Of a stretch of 64,000 bases of DNA, positions 54,948 through 64,000 are shown piece by piece. The notes beneath the pieces were generated by a model, which saw nothing but the letters and a program-made list of their open reading frames with translations, was not told where the DNA came from and did not search any database. Where the stretch lies: positions 67,065 to 131,064 of the forward strand of contig CAVQWR010000008.1 of assembly GCA_963717695.1 (NCBI GenBank), read 5' to 3'. This stretch comes from CAIWHR01 sp963717695. Lineage in GTDB: Bacteria; Pseudomonadota; Gammaproteobacteria; Burkholderiales; Casimicrobiaceae. A program made the translations under genes and the position numbers. The first letter of the stretch is position 1. The number at the start of each line of letters is the position of its first letter.

Positions 54948-54957
54948 CTCGAAAACC

Positions 54958-55671
54958 CTAGACCCCGAGATGGCGGTGCAGGAGCTCGGGCTGCGCGAGC
55001 AGATCGGAGCCGGACCCTTCGAACACGACGCGACCCTTGACGAGGATCACGTTGCGGTTCGCGATCGCCGTGATCGCCTTGTAGTTCTTGTCGACGATCA
55101 GCGTCGCAATCCCGTGGGTGCGGATCTCGTCGACGATGCGCCAGATCTCCTTCGCGATCTGCGGCGCGAGCCCTTCGGTCGCCTCGTCGAGGATCAGCAG
55201 ATCCGGGTTCGTCATCAGCGCCCGGCCAATCGTCAGCATCTGCTGCTCGCCGCCGGAGAGTTGCCACCCGCCGTTGGCGAGCCGCTCGGCAAGCCGCGGG
55301 AACGTCCGCATCACGCGGTCGAACGTCCAGTCGCGGTGGCCGTCGGCGCCGCTGCGCGCCGCCATCACGAGGTTCTCGCGTACGGTCAGGTTCGGGAATA
55401 TTCCCCGGCCCTCCGGCACGTACGCGATGCCGGCGCGCGCGATCAGAAAGGGCGCGGCGCCGGTCATCGGCGTGCCGCGGACGAACACTTCGCCGTGTCG
55501 CGGGCGCACGATGCCGAGCATGCTGCGTATCAGGGTGCTCTTGCCCATCCCGTTGCGCCCCATGAGCCCGACCGTCTCGCCCCGCGCGATCCGGAAATCG
55601 ATGCCGTGCAGGATGTGGCTCGTGCCGTAATAGGCGTGCAGCTCGCGCGCCTCGAGGATCGCTTCGCTCAT
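54958..55671 (-). CDS. livF: Branched-chain-type ABC transporter ATP-binding protein (LivF)
   Basis: The 237-residue ATPase has Walker A GRNGMGKST, a Q-loop, the signature LSGGEQQMLTIGRALM and Walker B LLILDEATEGLAP. It belongs with LivG, LivM, LivH and the binding protein to a HAAT-family importer. Position next to benzoate-CoA ligase suggests benzoate or a related aromatic acid as substrate. It is separated from livG by 292 bases, unusual for this operon type. Confidence 0.92.
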   Translation of the reverse strand: MSEAILEARELHAYYGTSHILHGIDFRIARGETVGLMGRNGMGKSTLIRSMLGIVRPRHGEVFVRGTPMTGAAPFLIARAGIAYVPEGRGIFPNLTVRENLVMAARSGADGHRDWTFDRVMRTFPRLAERLANGGWQLSGGEQQMLTIGRALMTNPDLLILDEATEGLAPQIAKEIWRIVDEIRTHGIATLIVDKNYKAITAIANRNVILVKGRVVFEGSGSDLLAQPELLHRHLGV

Positions 55672-55963
55672 GCGTGTGCCCCCACGCTTGCGGCCTCATT
55701 CGGCAATTCGGCCGCTGCGCTGCAATTCGCGCGGCCTCCGCGCCGTCCTGCATTTTGCATTGGGGTTGGAAGTCGGCCGCCACCCGCGCTCGCAGACGTG
55801 CTGCCTCGATGTCGCGTCGAGGCGAAGTCAACAACGCATGTCGGCCGCCGCCGCGTGCTCGCGGACGCGCCCTTCGGGCCTGGGCTTCGCCCCGCTCGCA
55901 TGGGCGTCCTCGCTCCTTGGCTTCGCCCTGCTCGCACGGGTGTTCGGGGCGGCCCGACGGCGC
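55672..55963. other. livF-livG spacer with imperfect direct repeats
   Basis: No gene was recognised. Two near copies of a ~26-base unit (TGGGCTTCGCCCCGCTCGCA and TTGGCTTCGCCCTGCTCGCA) lie at about 55886 and 55918. The open minus-strand frame across it is Arg/Gly/Ala-rich without family features. Confidence 0.5.
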
Positions 55964-56719
55964 TCATGCCGGCAACTCGTCGCCGAGATACGCGCTGCGC
56001 ACCGCCGGGCTCGACCGGATCTGCGCCGGCGGTCCGCTCTCCAGCACCTGGCCGTTGACCATCACGGTGATCGTATCCGCGACGGCGAACACGGCGTCCA
56101 TGTCGTGCTCGACCAGCAGGATCGCGTGCTCGGCCTTGAGCGCCTTCAGCAGTTCGATCATCCGCTGCGCCTCCTCGGCGCCCATGCCGGCCAGCGGCTC
56201 GTCGAGCAGCAGGACGTCCGGTGCGGTCGCGAGCACCATTGCGATCTCGAGCTGTCGCTGCTCGCCGTGCGACAGCGACGACGCGGTCACGTCGGCGCGC
56301 GCCGAGAGGCCGGCCGCATCGAGCGCGCGGCGCGCCGCCTCGCAGACCGGCGCCTGCGCAAGCGCGTCCGAGACGATCGCAAACGCGCGCGGCGTACGCG
56401 ACTGCGCAGCGAGCCGGCAGTTCTCGAATGCGCTGAACGCCGGGAAGATGTTGGTCTTCTGGTAGCTGCGGCCGATGCCGAGGCGCGAGCGGCGATCGGG
56501 CGTGAGCCGCGAGATGTCGCCGCCCTTGTAGAAGATGCTGCCGGACGACGGCGGGAGATCTCCGGACAGCAGGTTGATGAGCGTCGTCTTCCCCGCGCCG
56601 TTCGGCCCGAGCACGGCGTGCAGGCGCCGACGGTGCAGCGCGATCGCCACGTCGTTGACCGCGGTGAGGCCGCCGAAGCGCCGCGTGAGGCCCCGCGTCG
56701 TGACGAGCGCGTCACTCAT
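55964..56719 (-). CDS. livG: Branched-chain-type ABC transporter ATP-binding protein (LivG)
   Basis: The ATG at 56719 (MSDALVTTRGL) gives 251 residues. Walker A is GPNGAGKTT, followed by the LivG-specific GRSYQKTNIFPAFSAFENC, signature LSHGEQRQLEIAMVLA and Walker B VLLLDEPLAGM. The signature begins LSHGE rather than LSGGQ, as is common in LivG. It energises transport together with LivF. Confidence 0.92.
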   Translation of the reverse strand: MSDALVTTRGLTRRFGGLTAVNDVAIALHRRRLHAVLGPNGAGKTTLINLLSGDLPPSSGSIFYKGGDISRLTPDRRSRLGIGRSYQKTNIFPAFSAFENCRLAAQSRTPRAFAIVSDALAQAPVCEAARRALDAAGLSARADVTASSLSHGEQRQLEIAMVLATAPDVLLLDEPLAGMGAEEAQRMIELLKALKAEHAILLVEHDMDAVFAVADTITVMVNGQVLESGPPAQIRSSPAVRSAYLGDELPA

Positions 56720-56754
56720 CCATGCACTCCGCTTCGGCGAGCGGTCCTGTCCGC

Positions 56755-57717
56755 TCACTCATTCGGCGGCCCTCCGATGAGCTTGCGCCGGAAGCGCTGC
56801 GCGACGCTCGCGAGCCCGCCCGGCAGGAAGATCACGAGCGCGATGATGGTCGCGCCGAGCAGCAGCTGCCAGTGGGTCGAGACCGCCGAATAGACTTCCT
56901 CCATCGCCACGAACGCGAATGCTCCGACGACCGCGCCGATCAGGCTGCCCTGTCCGCCGAGGATCAGCATCAGGAGGACGTTGCCCGACTGGTGCCACGA
57001 GAGGAGTTCAGGATTGACGAACCCGAACTGCAATGCGGATAGGTAGCCCGCAAGGCCCGCCAGCGCGCCGGCGATGCCGAAGCTCGCGAGCTTGTAGAGA
57101 TACACCGGAAACCCGAGCGAGCGCATCCGGTGCTCGTTGCTGCGGATGCCCTGCAGCGCGCGGCCGAACGTCGAGCGCAGCAGCAGTCGCAGGAACACGT
57201 AGACGAGCGCCAGCAGCACGAACACGAAATAGTAGACGTGCGCCGCATTGGCGAGGTCGAACGGCACGAAGGCGCCGATCGCCGCCGTCGGCTTGAAGTT
57301 CATGCTGATCCCGTCGGAGCCGCGGCCGAACGTCGTGTCGTGGAACACGAAGTAGAACATCTGCGCGAAGGCGAGCGTCACCATGATGAAGTAGATGCCC
57401 TTGACGCGCACGACGAATGCACCGACCACCAGCGCGGCAACGCCCGCGACGGCGATCGCCGCCGGCAGCGTCAGCCACAGGTTCGCCGCCTCGTACTTCG
57501 GCGCCATCAGCCCCAGCACGTACGCGCCGACGCCGTAGTACGCCGCGTGGCCGAACGACACGAGTCCCGTGTAGCCGACCAGGAGATCGAGCGACAACGC
57601 GAAGATCGCGAGGATCATCACCTTGGTCACGAGCTCGGTATAGAACGTCGAGCCGGCCAGCGGGAACAGCGCGAGCAATGCCAGCGCAGTCACGAGCGCG
57701 ATGCGCCGGCGCTTCAA
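56755..57717 (-). CDS. livM: Branched-chain-type ABC transporter permease (LivM)
   Basis: The 320-residue permease has about nine membrane helices and the LivM blocks LSLDLLVGYTGLVSFGHAAYYGVGAY and RALQGIRSNEHRMRSLGFPVYLYKL (cytoplasmic coupling loop). No in-frame ATG or GTG exists between the livH stop and this region, so a TTG at 57717 is the likely start. It forms the membrane channel with LivH. Confidence 0.9.
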   Translation of the reverse strand: MKRRRIALVTALALLALFPLAGSTFYTELVTKVMILAIFALSLDLLVGYTGLVSFGHAAYYGVGAYVLGLMAPKYEAANLWLTLPAAIAVAGVAALVVGAFVVRVKGIYFIMVTLAFAQMFYFVFHDTTFGRGSDGISMNFKPTAAIGAFVPFDLANAAHVYYFVFVLLALVYVFLRLLLRSTFGRALQGIRSNEHRMRSLGFPVYLYKLASFGIAGALAGLAGYLSALQFGFVNPELLSWHQSGNVLLMLILGGQGSLIGAVVGAFAFVAMEEVYSAVSTHWQLLLGATIIALVIFLPGGLASVAQRFRRKLIGGPPNE

Positions 57718-57768
57718 CGCGGGATCCCGATCGGATGGCGGCGCGTCGCGACGTTGCGCCGGCGGTCG

Positions 57769-58638
57769 CTAGATGCCACGGCGAAAGAGCCCTTCCGGAC
57801 GCCACAGCAGGATCGCCGCCATCAACAGGTAGACGGTCACACCGGCCGCTTCCGGGATCAGCACCTTGCCGAAAGTGTCGGCGAGTCCGATCAGCAGCGC
57901 CGCGACCAGCGCACCCCATACCGAGCCGATGCCGCCGATGACGACGACGACGAAGCAGATGATGAGGACGCTCGTCCCCATGCCCGGATATACCGACGAC
58001 ACCGGTGCCGCGATCATCCCGGCGAACGCGGCGAGTGCCACGCCGAGCGCGAACACCAGCCGGTAGACGAGGTTGATGTTGAGGCCGAGCGAGGCCACCA
58101 TCTCCCGATTCGACGCACCGGCGCGGATCATCATGCCGAGCCTCGTCTTCGCGATCAGCAGCCAGAGCAGCACGGCGAGCACGATGCACACCGCCGACAT
58201 GAACAGCCGGTAGACGGGATATGAGAGCGTTTCGGTGAGCGGGATCGACCAGTTGAAGATCGCCGGCACGGCGACGCCGTGGACATCGTTGCCGACGATG
58301 AGGCTGCGCAGCTCCTCGAACACGAGGATGAGCCCGTAGGTGAGGAGCACCTGCTGCAGGTGGTCGCGCTTGTAGAGGTGGCTGAACAGCGCCCATTCGA
58401 GGAATACGCCGAGCGCCACCGACAGCACGACGCCCAGCACGATCGCGACGAACAGGCTGCCCGACAGCGTCGACAGCGAGAACGCCATGTAGGCGCCGAT
58501 CATGTAGAAGCTGCCGTGGGCGAGATTGATGATGCCCATGATGCCGAAGATCAGCGTCAGGCCGCTCGCGACCAGGAACAGCAGCAGCCCGTACTGGACG
58601 CCGTTCAGGAGCTGGATCAGGAACGAGTAGAAGTCCAT
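57769..58638 (-). CDS. livH: Branched-chain-type ABC transporter permease (LivH)
   Basis: The 289-residue permease has eight hydrophobic helices and the LivH signature GLTLIFGIMGIINLAHGSFYMIGAYMAF, a coupling loop RAGASNREMVASLGLNINLVYRLVF and the end LLWRPEGLFRRG. It lies 87 bases downstream of the binding-protein gene. Confidence 0.93.
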   Translation of the reverse strand: MDFYSFLIQLLNGVQYGLLLFLVASGLTLIFGIMGIINLAHGSFYMIGAYMAFSLSTLSGSLFVAIVLGVVLSVALGVFLEWALFSHLYKRDHLQQVLLTYGLILVFEELRSLIVGNDVHGVAVPAIFNWSIPLTETLSYPVYRLFMSAVCIVLAVLLWLLIAKTRLGMMIRAGASNREMVASLGLNINLVYRLVFALGVALAAFAGMIAAPVSSVYPGMGTSVLIICFVVVVIGGIGSVWGALVAALLIGLADTFGKVLIPEAAGVTVYLLMAAILLWRPEGLFRRGI

Positions 58639-58725
58639 CGCACGCCGCCGGCGAGGTCCCGAAAATGGAGCGCGCGGGCAGGCGAATGCCTGCCCGCGCG
58701 AGAGTCTACTACGGGTGCGTTGCCG

Positions 58726-59919
58726 TTACAGCTTGCAGCCGCGCGGCGGGTCGGTGAGGTTCTTGACCGCGACGCCGATGACCTTGTTCTCCTTGCCCTC
58801 GACCTTGCGCAGGTAGATATCGTGCACCGGGTTGTGCGACTTCGAGAGCGCGAGCGAGCCGCGCGGGCTGTCGATCTTCGCGCCTTCCATCGCTTTCACG
58901 AGGTCGGCGCGCTTCGACATGTCGCCCTTCACTGCGTTCATCCCGACGATGAGGAGCTGCGCGGCGTCGTAACCCTGCATCGCGTAGACGTCGGGCTCGG
59001 TCTTGTACGCCTTCATGTACGCCGCGCGGAACGCGATGTTCTTGGGATTGTTGAGGCCGTCGCCGTAGTGCAGCGTCGTCAGCATGCCCTGCGCCGCCTC
59101 GCCCTGCGCTTCCAGCGTGCCGTCGGTGAGGAACCCGGGGCCGACCAGCGGGATCGTCTTGTTGAGGCCGGCCGCCGCGTAGTCCTTGACGAACTTGACG
59201 GCGCCGCCGCCCGCGAAGAACGCGTAGACGACGTCGGGCTTGAGGCTGGCGATCTCGGTCAGGAGCGGCTGAAACTCGACCTGCGGGAACGGCAGGTACA
59301 GCTCCTTGACGACCTTGCCGCCGCCCGCCTCGAAGCCTTCCTTGAAGCCGCCGATCGACTCCTCGCCCGCCGCGTATTTCCAGGTGATCGTGACGGCGGT
59401 CTTCTTCTTCTGCTCGGCCATCACCTTGCCCATCGCGATGCCGGGCTGCGAGTTCGAGAACGATACGCGGAACACGTTCGCCGCGCAGAGCGGGCCGGTG
59501 ATGTCGTCCGCGCCGGCATTGGGAATGATCAGCAGCGTGTTGTTGTCGCGCGCGACCTTCGACATCGCGAGCGCGACGCCCGAATGCACTGTGCCGACCA
59601 TCACGTCGACGTTGTCGCGCTTGATGAGCTTGTTGGCGTTGTCCGGCGCCTTGGCGGGGTCTGACTCGTCGTCGACGACGAAGTATTCGATGTCGCGGCC
59701 GGCGATCTTGCCGCCATTTTCCTCGATCGCGAGCTTGAAGCCGTTCGTGATCGCGTTGCCAAGCGCCGCGTAGGTGCCGGTGTACGGCAGCATCAGGCCG
59801 ACCTTGACCTTCTGCGGCGCCTGCGCGTGGCCGGCGACGGCAAAGAGGCCTGCGGCGACTAGCGTCGCGGCCGCCGTGGCAAACGCGCCGAAGCGCGGGG
59901 ATTTCCGGAATTGCGTCAT
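58726..59919 (-). CDS. livK: Periplasmic substrate-binding protein of the benzoate ABC transporter (LivK-like)
   Basis: The 397-residue protein has a signal peptide to about residue 33 (GLFAVAGHAQA) and then KVGLMLPYTGTYAALGNAITNGFKLA, the type I periplasmic-binding fold of HAAT-family receptors. VDDESDPAKAPDNANKLI, VGTVHSGVALAMSKVA and VYAMQGYDAAQLL are family positions. The neighbour benzoate-CoA ligase suggests benzoate or another aromatic carboxylate as ligand. It is the first transporter gene, 63 bases after the ligase. Confidence 0.9.
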   Translation of the reverse strand: MTQFRKSPRFGAFATAAATLVAAGLFAVAGHAQAPQKVKVGLMLPYTGTYAALGNAITNGFKLAIEENGGKIAGRDIEYFVVDDESDPAKAPDNANKLIKRDNVDVMVGTVHSGVALAMSKVARDNNTLLIIPNAGADDITGPLCAANVFRVSFSNSQPGIAMGKVMAEQKKKTAVTITWKYAAGEESIGGFKEGFEAGGGKVVKELYLPFPQVEFQPLLTEIASLKPDVVYAFFAGGGAVKFVKDYAAAGLNKTIPLVGPGFLTDGTLEAQGEAAQGMLTTLHYGDGLNNPKNIAFRAAYMKAYKTEPDVYAMQGYDAAQLLIVGMNAVKGDMSKRADLVKAMEGAKIDSPRGSLALSKSHNPVHDIYLRKVEGKENKVIGVAVKNLTDPPRGCKL

Positions 59920-59982
59920 TGCTTCCTCCTCATGGCATTTGTCGTTCTGGAACTGCAGATGCCTCGCCCCGGCAAGGGATCG

Positions 59983-61584
59983 TCATGCCGCCCGCGCGCG
60001 GAGCTTGAACCGCTGGATTTTACCCGTTGCCGTCTTCGGAAGCTCGTCGATGAACTCGATCCAGCGCGGATATTTGTAGGGTGCGAGCTGCGTCTTCACG
60101 TGCTGGCGCAGCTCTTCCGCCAGCGCCTCCGAGCGCTCCCGCCCGGCCTTCAGCACGACATAGGCGACCGGCTTCGTCAGGTGCTCGTCGTCCTCCTTGC
60201 CGATCACGGCCGCCTCCAGCACCGCCGGATGCGTGATCAGCGCCGCCTCCACCTCGATCGGCGACACGTAGATGCCGGAGACCTTCAGCATGTCGTCGCT
60301 GCGGCCGGAATAGACATAGTTGCCGTCGGCGTCGATCGAATACTTGTCGCCGCTGCGGGTCCACGGTCCCTGGAACGTATTGCGGCTCTTGTCGCGGTTG
60401 TTCCAGTAGCACATCGCCGCCGTCGGGCCCGAGATCTGCAGCTCGCCCACTTCGCCGGGCGCGACCGGCGCGCCGTTGTCGCCGAGGATGCGAAGCTCAT
60501 AGCCCGGCACCGGCTTGCCGCTCGTTCCGTAGCGCACCTCTCCGGGACGATTGGACAGGAAGATGTGCAGCATTTCGGTCGAGCCCAAGCCGTCGAGGAT
60601 CTCGACGCCGAAACGCTCGGTCCAGCGCCGTCCGATGTCCGCAGGCAGCGCTTCGCCGGCAGACGTGCAGCGCCGCATCTTCAGCTCGCCGCGGGCCGGC
60701 AATTCCGGGCTCGCGAGCAGCGCGGCGAACAGCGTCGGCACGCCGTAGAAAATGGTCGGTTGATGCTTGCGCAGCCGCGCGAAGACCGCCGCGGGCGTCG
60801 GGCGTTCCGCCATCAGCACGGCGGTGGCGCCCGCCGCCAGCGGAAACGTGAGCCCGTTGCCGAGACCGTAGGCGAAGAAAAGCTTCGCCGCGGAGAACAC
60901 GACGTCGTCCTCGCGCAGGCCAAGGATCGGTTTCGCATAGAGCTCGGCGGTTTCGATCAGGCTCGAATGGACGTGGACGGTGCCCTTGGGTGCGCCGGTC
61001 GATCCGGACGAGTAGAGCCAGAAGCACATGTCGTCGCAGGTCGTTTCCGCCGCGGCAAAGCGCGTTGCGGCACTCTCCATCAGCCGTGCGAGCGAATGAT
61101 GGCCGGCCGCGACATGTTCGTCAGTCGCGTCGGCGACGACGACGTGGCGCAGAGCGGGCAGCGTGCCGATGAGCGGCGCGAAGGCAGGGAAGAGCGCCGC
61201 GGAGACGACGAGCGCGACCGCGCGGCTGTCGCGCAGCATGTACTCGTAGTCCTTGGTCGTGAGCAGCGTATTTCCTGCGACAGGGACGATTCCTGCCTTG
61301 ATCGCGCCCAGGAACGCCGCCGGGAAGTCGATGGTGTCGAGGAGGCAGAGCAGCACCCGCTCCTCGCGCGCGACACCGAGCGCGGTGAATGCATCGGCGC
61401 AGCGGTTGACGCGCTCAGCGAGCTCGCCGTAGCTATAGCTGCCGCGGTCGTCGATGTACGCGGTCTTGCCCGCCCGGCCTGCAACGAGATTGCGCTCGAT
61501 GAGGTCGTGCGCGGCGTTGTAGTCGCGCGGCACGTCGACGTGCGGCGGCTGCACACGATGATCGGCACTGCTCAGCGACGGCAT
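59983..61584 (-). CDS. bclA: Benzoate-CoA ligase
   Basis: The enzyme forms benzoyl-CoA from benzoate, ATP and CoA, the entry point of both the aerobic box and the anaerobic bcr routes. The ATG at 61584 (GGGAGGAAACGCC upstream) gives 533 residues. Motifs: WLYSSGSTGAPKGTVHVH (P-loop), AKLFFAYGLGNGLTFPL, LDGLGSTEMLHIFLSN, TRSGDKYSIDADGNYVYSGRSDDMLKVSG and the catalytic lysine region PKTATGKIQRFKLR. These match class I benzoate-CoA ligases of betaproteobacteria. The Lys in TGKIQR is the site that Pat-type enzymes acetylate in relatives. Confidence 0.94.
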   Translation of the reverse strand: MPSLSSADHRVQPPHVDVPRDYNAAHDLIERNLVAGRAGKTAYIDDRGSYSYGELAERVNRCADAFTALGVAREERVLLCLLDTIDFPAAFLGAIKAGIVPVAGNTLLTTKDYEYMLRDSRAVALVVSAALFPAFAPLIGTLPALRHVVVADATDEHVAAGHHSLARLMESAATRFAAAETTCDDMCFWLYSSGSTGAPKGTVHVHSSLIETAELYAKPILGLREDDVVFSAAKLFFAYGLGNGLTFPLAAGATAVLMAERPTPAAVFARLRKHQPTIFYGVPTLFAALLASPELPARGELKMRRCTSAGEALPADIGRRWTERFGVEILDGLGSTEMLHIFLSNRPGEVRYGTSGKPVPGYELRILGDNGAPVAPGEVGELQISGPTAAMCYWNNRDKSRNTFQGPWTRSGDKYSIDADGNYVYSGRSDDMLKVSGIYVSPIEVEAALITHPAVLEAAVIGKEDDEHLTKPVAYVVLKAGRERSEALAEELRQHVKTQLAPYKYPRWIEFIDELPKTATGKIQRFKLRARAA

Positions 61585-61653
61585 GGCGTTTCCTCCCTCA
61601 GCCCGCGTCCGCAAATGGCGGCGCGGTGTGCCGGTCCCGCGCGGAAAGCGCGG

Positions 61654-62121
61654 CTACGTCTTCGTGAATTCGATCGCGCCCTGCGGCAGCAGGTAGAGCA
61701 CCAGCGCACGACCGCCTGCGACCGTCGGCACGTGCGCGCTGTCCGGGCCGTACACCACCCACCCCGCGCCGCGCCCGTCGAATCGAGCCGTCGCGTCGAT
61801 CGGCATCACCAGGTCGATCTCGCCGTGCGGATGGCGATGATGCCCGCCCGCAACGTCGTTCATGTCGACGACGTCGATCGAGAATCCGTCCGTCGCGGGC
61901 CCCGGCTTCACCACGCGTCCGTACCTGATTCCGGCATGCTCGCGGGCGCACATCCAGCCGGCACGAATGCCCGCGTCGCACGCGGCACGCACGGCGCGGA
62001 CAACCTCGCCGTCAGGCGTGAACGTCGCATTGAGGTCCGCCTCGAGCGCGGCGTCGGGAATCCGCCCGGCGACGTGCCGCGTGATCGTCGTCATCAGGGA
62101 TGCGAATTCGTCAGGGGTCAT
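61654..62121 (-). CDS. DUF4863 family protein (PnbB-like)
   Basis: The 155-residue product starts MTPDEFASLMTTITRHVAGR and has a small cupin-like core with GGHHRHPHGEIDLVMPI, whose His residues could bind metal, and GWVVYGPDSAHVPTVAGGRALVLYLLPQG. This fits the DUF4863 family, whose characterised relative is 4-hydroxylaminobenzoate lyase PnbB. It is commonly seen in box clusters. It is the first gene of the ligase-transporter operon. Its role in benzoate metabolism is unknown. Confidence 0.7.
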   Translation of the reverse strand: MTPDEFASLMTTITRHVAGRIPDAALEADLNATFTPDGEVVRAVRAACDAGIRAGWMCAREHAGIRYGRVVKPGPATDGFSIDVVDMNDVAGGHHRHPHGEIDLVMPIDATARFDGRGAGWVVYGPDSAHVPTVAGGRALVLYLLPQGAIEFTKT

Positions 62122-62192
62122 GTCGATGTCGGCTGGTGTCCGAAGGGCAGGAGCTCAATGGTACCGGCGCGACGACGCGTCGGGCCTCATGC

Positions 62193-62221
62193 ACTTTATG
62201 TCATGCCTGAAATCAGGTCAA
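62193..62221 (-). promoter_or_regulatory. Candidate promoter of the DUF4863-bclA-liv operon
   Basis: On the minus strand TTGACC (62221-62216), a 17-bp spacer and TAAAGT (62198-62193). The start would be about 62186, 65 bases before the ATG. A TGCA tetramer overlaps the -10. Confidence 0.55.
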
Positions 62222-62338
62222 GCACAATAAAGCATAGTCACGGGAAGCCGCCTGCGCCGAGCGCTCCTGCTATGCCAAGCCGTGCTGCACTGCGGTTGAC
62301 GGCGTCTCCGGTGATTCGCGGCCCGCGATCTAAAGTGC

Positions 62339-62368
62339 TTGACATGCTTGCAGAGCATGCAATATATT
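62339..62368 (+). promoter_or_regulatory. boxR promoter with palindromic operator in the spacer
   Basis: TTGACA (62339-62344), 18-bp spacer, TATATT (62363-62368). Inside the spacer lies the palindrome TTGCA-GAGCA-TGCAA (62348-62362), containing two TGCA tetramers, the core element of BzdR/BoxR operators. A bound regulator would block RNA polymerase, so autorepression is likely. Confidence 0.7.
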
Positions 62369-62403
62369 TCCTACCTTGAGATGCCCTTCGGAGCGCGAAC
62401 GCC

Positions 62404-63300
62404 ATGTCCGCCGCGGTAGTGCCGGGAACAAACGCCGCCGAGACGCCGGGGGAAAGCCGCGCCGACGCGGAATTCCTCGCCGAAATGGGCCGCCAGGTGC
62501 GCGAGGCGCGCGAGCGGCGCGGCCTCGCCCGCAAGGTCCTGTCGCAGCAGTCCGGCGTGTCCGAGCGCTACCTCGCGCAGCTCGAAGCCGGCGAGGGCAA
62601 CGCCTCGGTCCTGCTGCTGCGCAGCGTCGCGCGCGCGCTCGGCATGCCGCTCACCGAGCTCATCGACCAGCGCGAAAGCTCGGTCGAGCATCGGCTCATC
62701 CGGCGCTTCCTGGAACGTCTACCCGCGCACCGGCTGGAAGACGTGGTGTTCCGGCTGATGCGCGACTTCGGACACGACGAGGCGCTGCGCAGGAAGCGCG
62801 TGGCGCTGGTCGGGCTGCGCGGCGCAGGCAAGACGACGCTGGGCGAGGCGCTCGCGGCGGAACTGCGCTGCCCGTTCATCGAACTCGATCGCGAAATCGA
62901 GCGCGAGGCGGGGATCAGCCTGTCCGAGGTGTTCCTGCTGTACGGGCAGGCCGGCTACCGCCGCATCGAGCGGCGCTGCCTCGAGCGGATGATCGAGACG
63001 CATCGCGAGATGGTGATGTCCGTGGGCGGCGGCGTGGTCTCGGAGCCCGAGACCTACAACCTGCTGCTGCTCAACTGCTGCACCGTGTGGATCAAGGCAT
63101 CGCCCGACGAGCACATGGCGCGCGTCGTCGCGCAGGGCGACTTCCGGCCGATGCAGGGCAACGCCGAGGCGATGGAAGATCTCACCCGAATACTCGAAGC
63201 GCGCGCGCCGCTCTATCGCAAGGCGGACGCGACGATCGACACCTCCGGCGAGGCGCCGCAGCAAAGCCTCGCCAAGCTGCGCCAGGCGCTTTCCGCCTGA
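62404..63300 (+). CDS. boxR: BoxR/BzdR-type transcriptional repressor (HTH plus shikimate-kinase-like domain)
   Basis: The 298-residue protein combines an XRE-type HTH (about 20-85; KVLSQQSGVSERYLAQLEAGEGN) with a C-terminal domain related to shikimate kinase (about 130-298; Walker A GLRGAGKTT, FIELDREIEREAG, SVGGGVVSE). This architecture is specific to BzdR and BoxR, which bind benzoyl-CoA as inducer and repress the anaerobic bzd or aerobic box genes. The neighbour boxC favours BoxR. Divergent from the ligase-transporter operon; 29 bases upstream of boxC. Confidence 0.92.
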   Translation: MSAAVVPGTNAAETPGESRADAEFLAEMGRQVREARERRGLARKVLSQQSGVSERYLAQLEAGEGNASVLLLRSVARALGMPLTELIDQRESSVEHRLIRRFLERLPAHRLEDVVFRLMRDFGHDEALRRKRVALVGLRGAGKTTLGEALAAELRCPFIELDREIEREAGISLSEVFLLYGQAGYRRIERRCLERMIETHREMVMSVGGGVVSEPETYNLLLLNCCTVWIKASPDEHMARVVAQGDFRPMQGNAEAMEDLTRILEARAPLYRKADATIDTSGEAPQQSLAKLRQALSA

Positions 63301-63329
63301 CGCCAATCCCAGGATACGAGGAGACTGCC

Positions 63330-64000
<671 letters not shown>

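Noticed and set aside
55668..55967. 99-residue frame between livF and livG
   Set aside because: Low-complexity Arg/Gly/Ala product that reflects the direct repeats in the spacer.

Overview
The window looks like chromosomal DNA of a GC-rich, probably facultatively anaerobic betaproteobacterium (Rhodocyclales/Burkholderiales type). The evidence is the order tsaD / rpsU-yqeY-dnaG-rpoD, an RpoD with a long Lys/Ala-rich N-terminal extension, PEP-CTERM sorting tails, and benzoyl-CoA genes of the Thauera/Aromatoleum type. Genus or species cannot be assigned from sequence reading alone.

Layout. 1-6.5 kb: housekeeping macromolecular-synthesis cluster (tsaD divergent; rpsU, yqeY, dnaG, rpoD). 6.7-13.6 kb: secreted or surface proteins (a tandem-repeat/dockerin protein, a lectin-fold protein, a tandem pair of paralogues with two different C-terminal sorting tails) around a large Pat-type protein acetyltransferase. 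13.8-18.6 kb: a lower-GC mobile remnant with a frameshifted HK97-type capsid gene, small overlapping phage-like ORFs, a lipoprotein, a (Gln-Ala)n repeat protein and a possible HEPN gene, ending at a tRNA with anticodon CAU. 18.7-26 kb: TPR-sulfotransferase, GT9 glycosyltransferase, membrane proteins, a K+-channel-like protein, an Rrf2 regulator and a GNAT. 26.2-33.6 kb: thioesterase, padB, padC, padD, a phenylacetate-CoA ligase and a double GNAT, giving anaerobic alpha-oxidation of phenylacetate towards phenylglyoxylate. 34-36.5 kb: a PEP-CTERM protein behind a sigma-54-like promoter, and a GFA-family protein. 36.6-44.9 kb (minus strand): had-oah-dch-bcrC-bcrB-bcrA-bcrD-fdx, the ATP-dependent benzoyl-CoA reductase and the following beta-oxidation-like steps. 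Divergent from it at 45.1-48.4 kb: korA-korB and a ferritin-like gene. 48.4-54.9 kb: SDR, OsmC, adenylate cyclase, sialidase-like secreted protein, alpha/beta hydrolase. 54.9-64 kb: a benzoate uptake/activation operon (livFGMHK, benzoate-CoA ligase, DUF4863) divergent from boxR-boxC, the start of the aerobic box pathway.

How it fits together. Benzoate is imported by the branched-chain-type ABC transporter and activated to benzoyl-CoA; phenylacetate can feed the same intermediate through phenylglyoxylate. Benzoyl-CoA is then either epoxidised and cleaved with O2 (box) or reduced by BcrABCD with ferredoxin. KorAB (2-oxoglutarate:ferredoxin oxidoreductase) is the likely source of reduced ferredoxin. 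Regulatory signals agree: a perfect FNR-type box lies between the divergent had and korA operons, a one-mismatch FNR box lies upstream of the pad operon, and a TTGCA-N5-TGCAA palindrome lies inside the spacer of a consensus-like sigma-70 promoter in front of boxR.

Caveat. Two patches (about 28.6-32.1 kb and 39.7-46.6 kb) carry roughly 30 single-base frame changes in otherwise well-conserved genes, while genes between and around them are intact. Local consensus errors are more likely than decay, so gene calls in those patches are reconstructions across frames.
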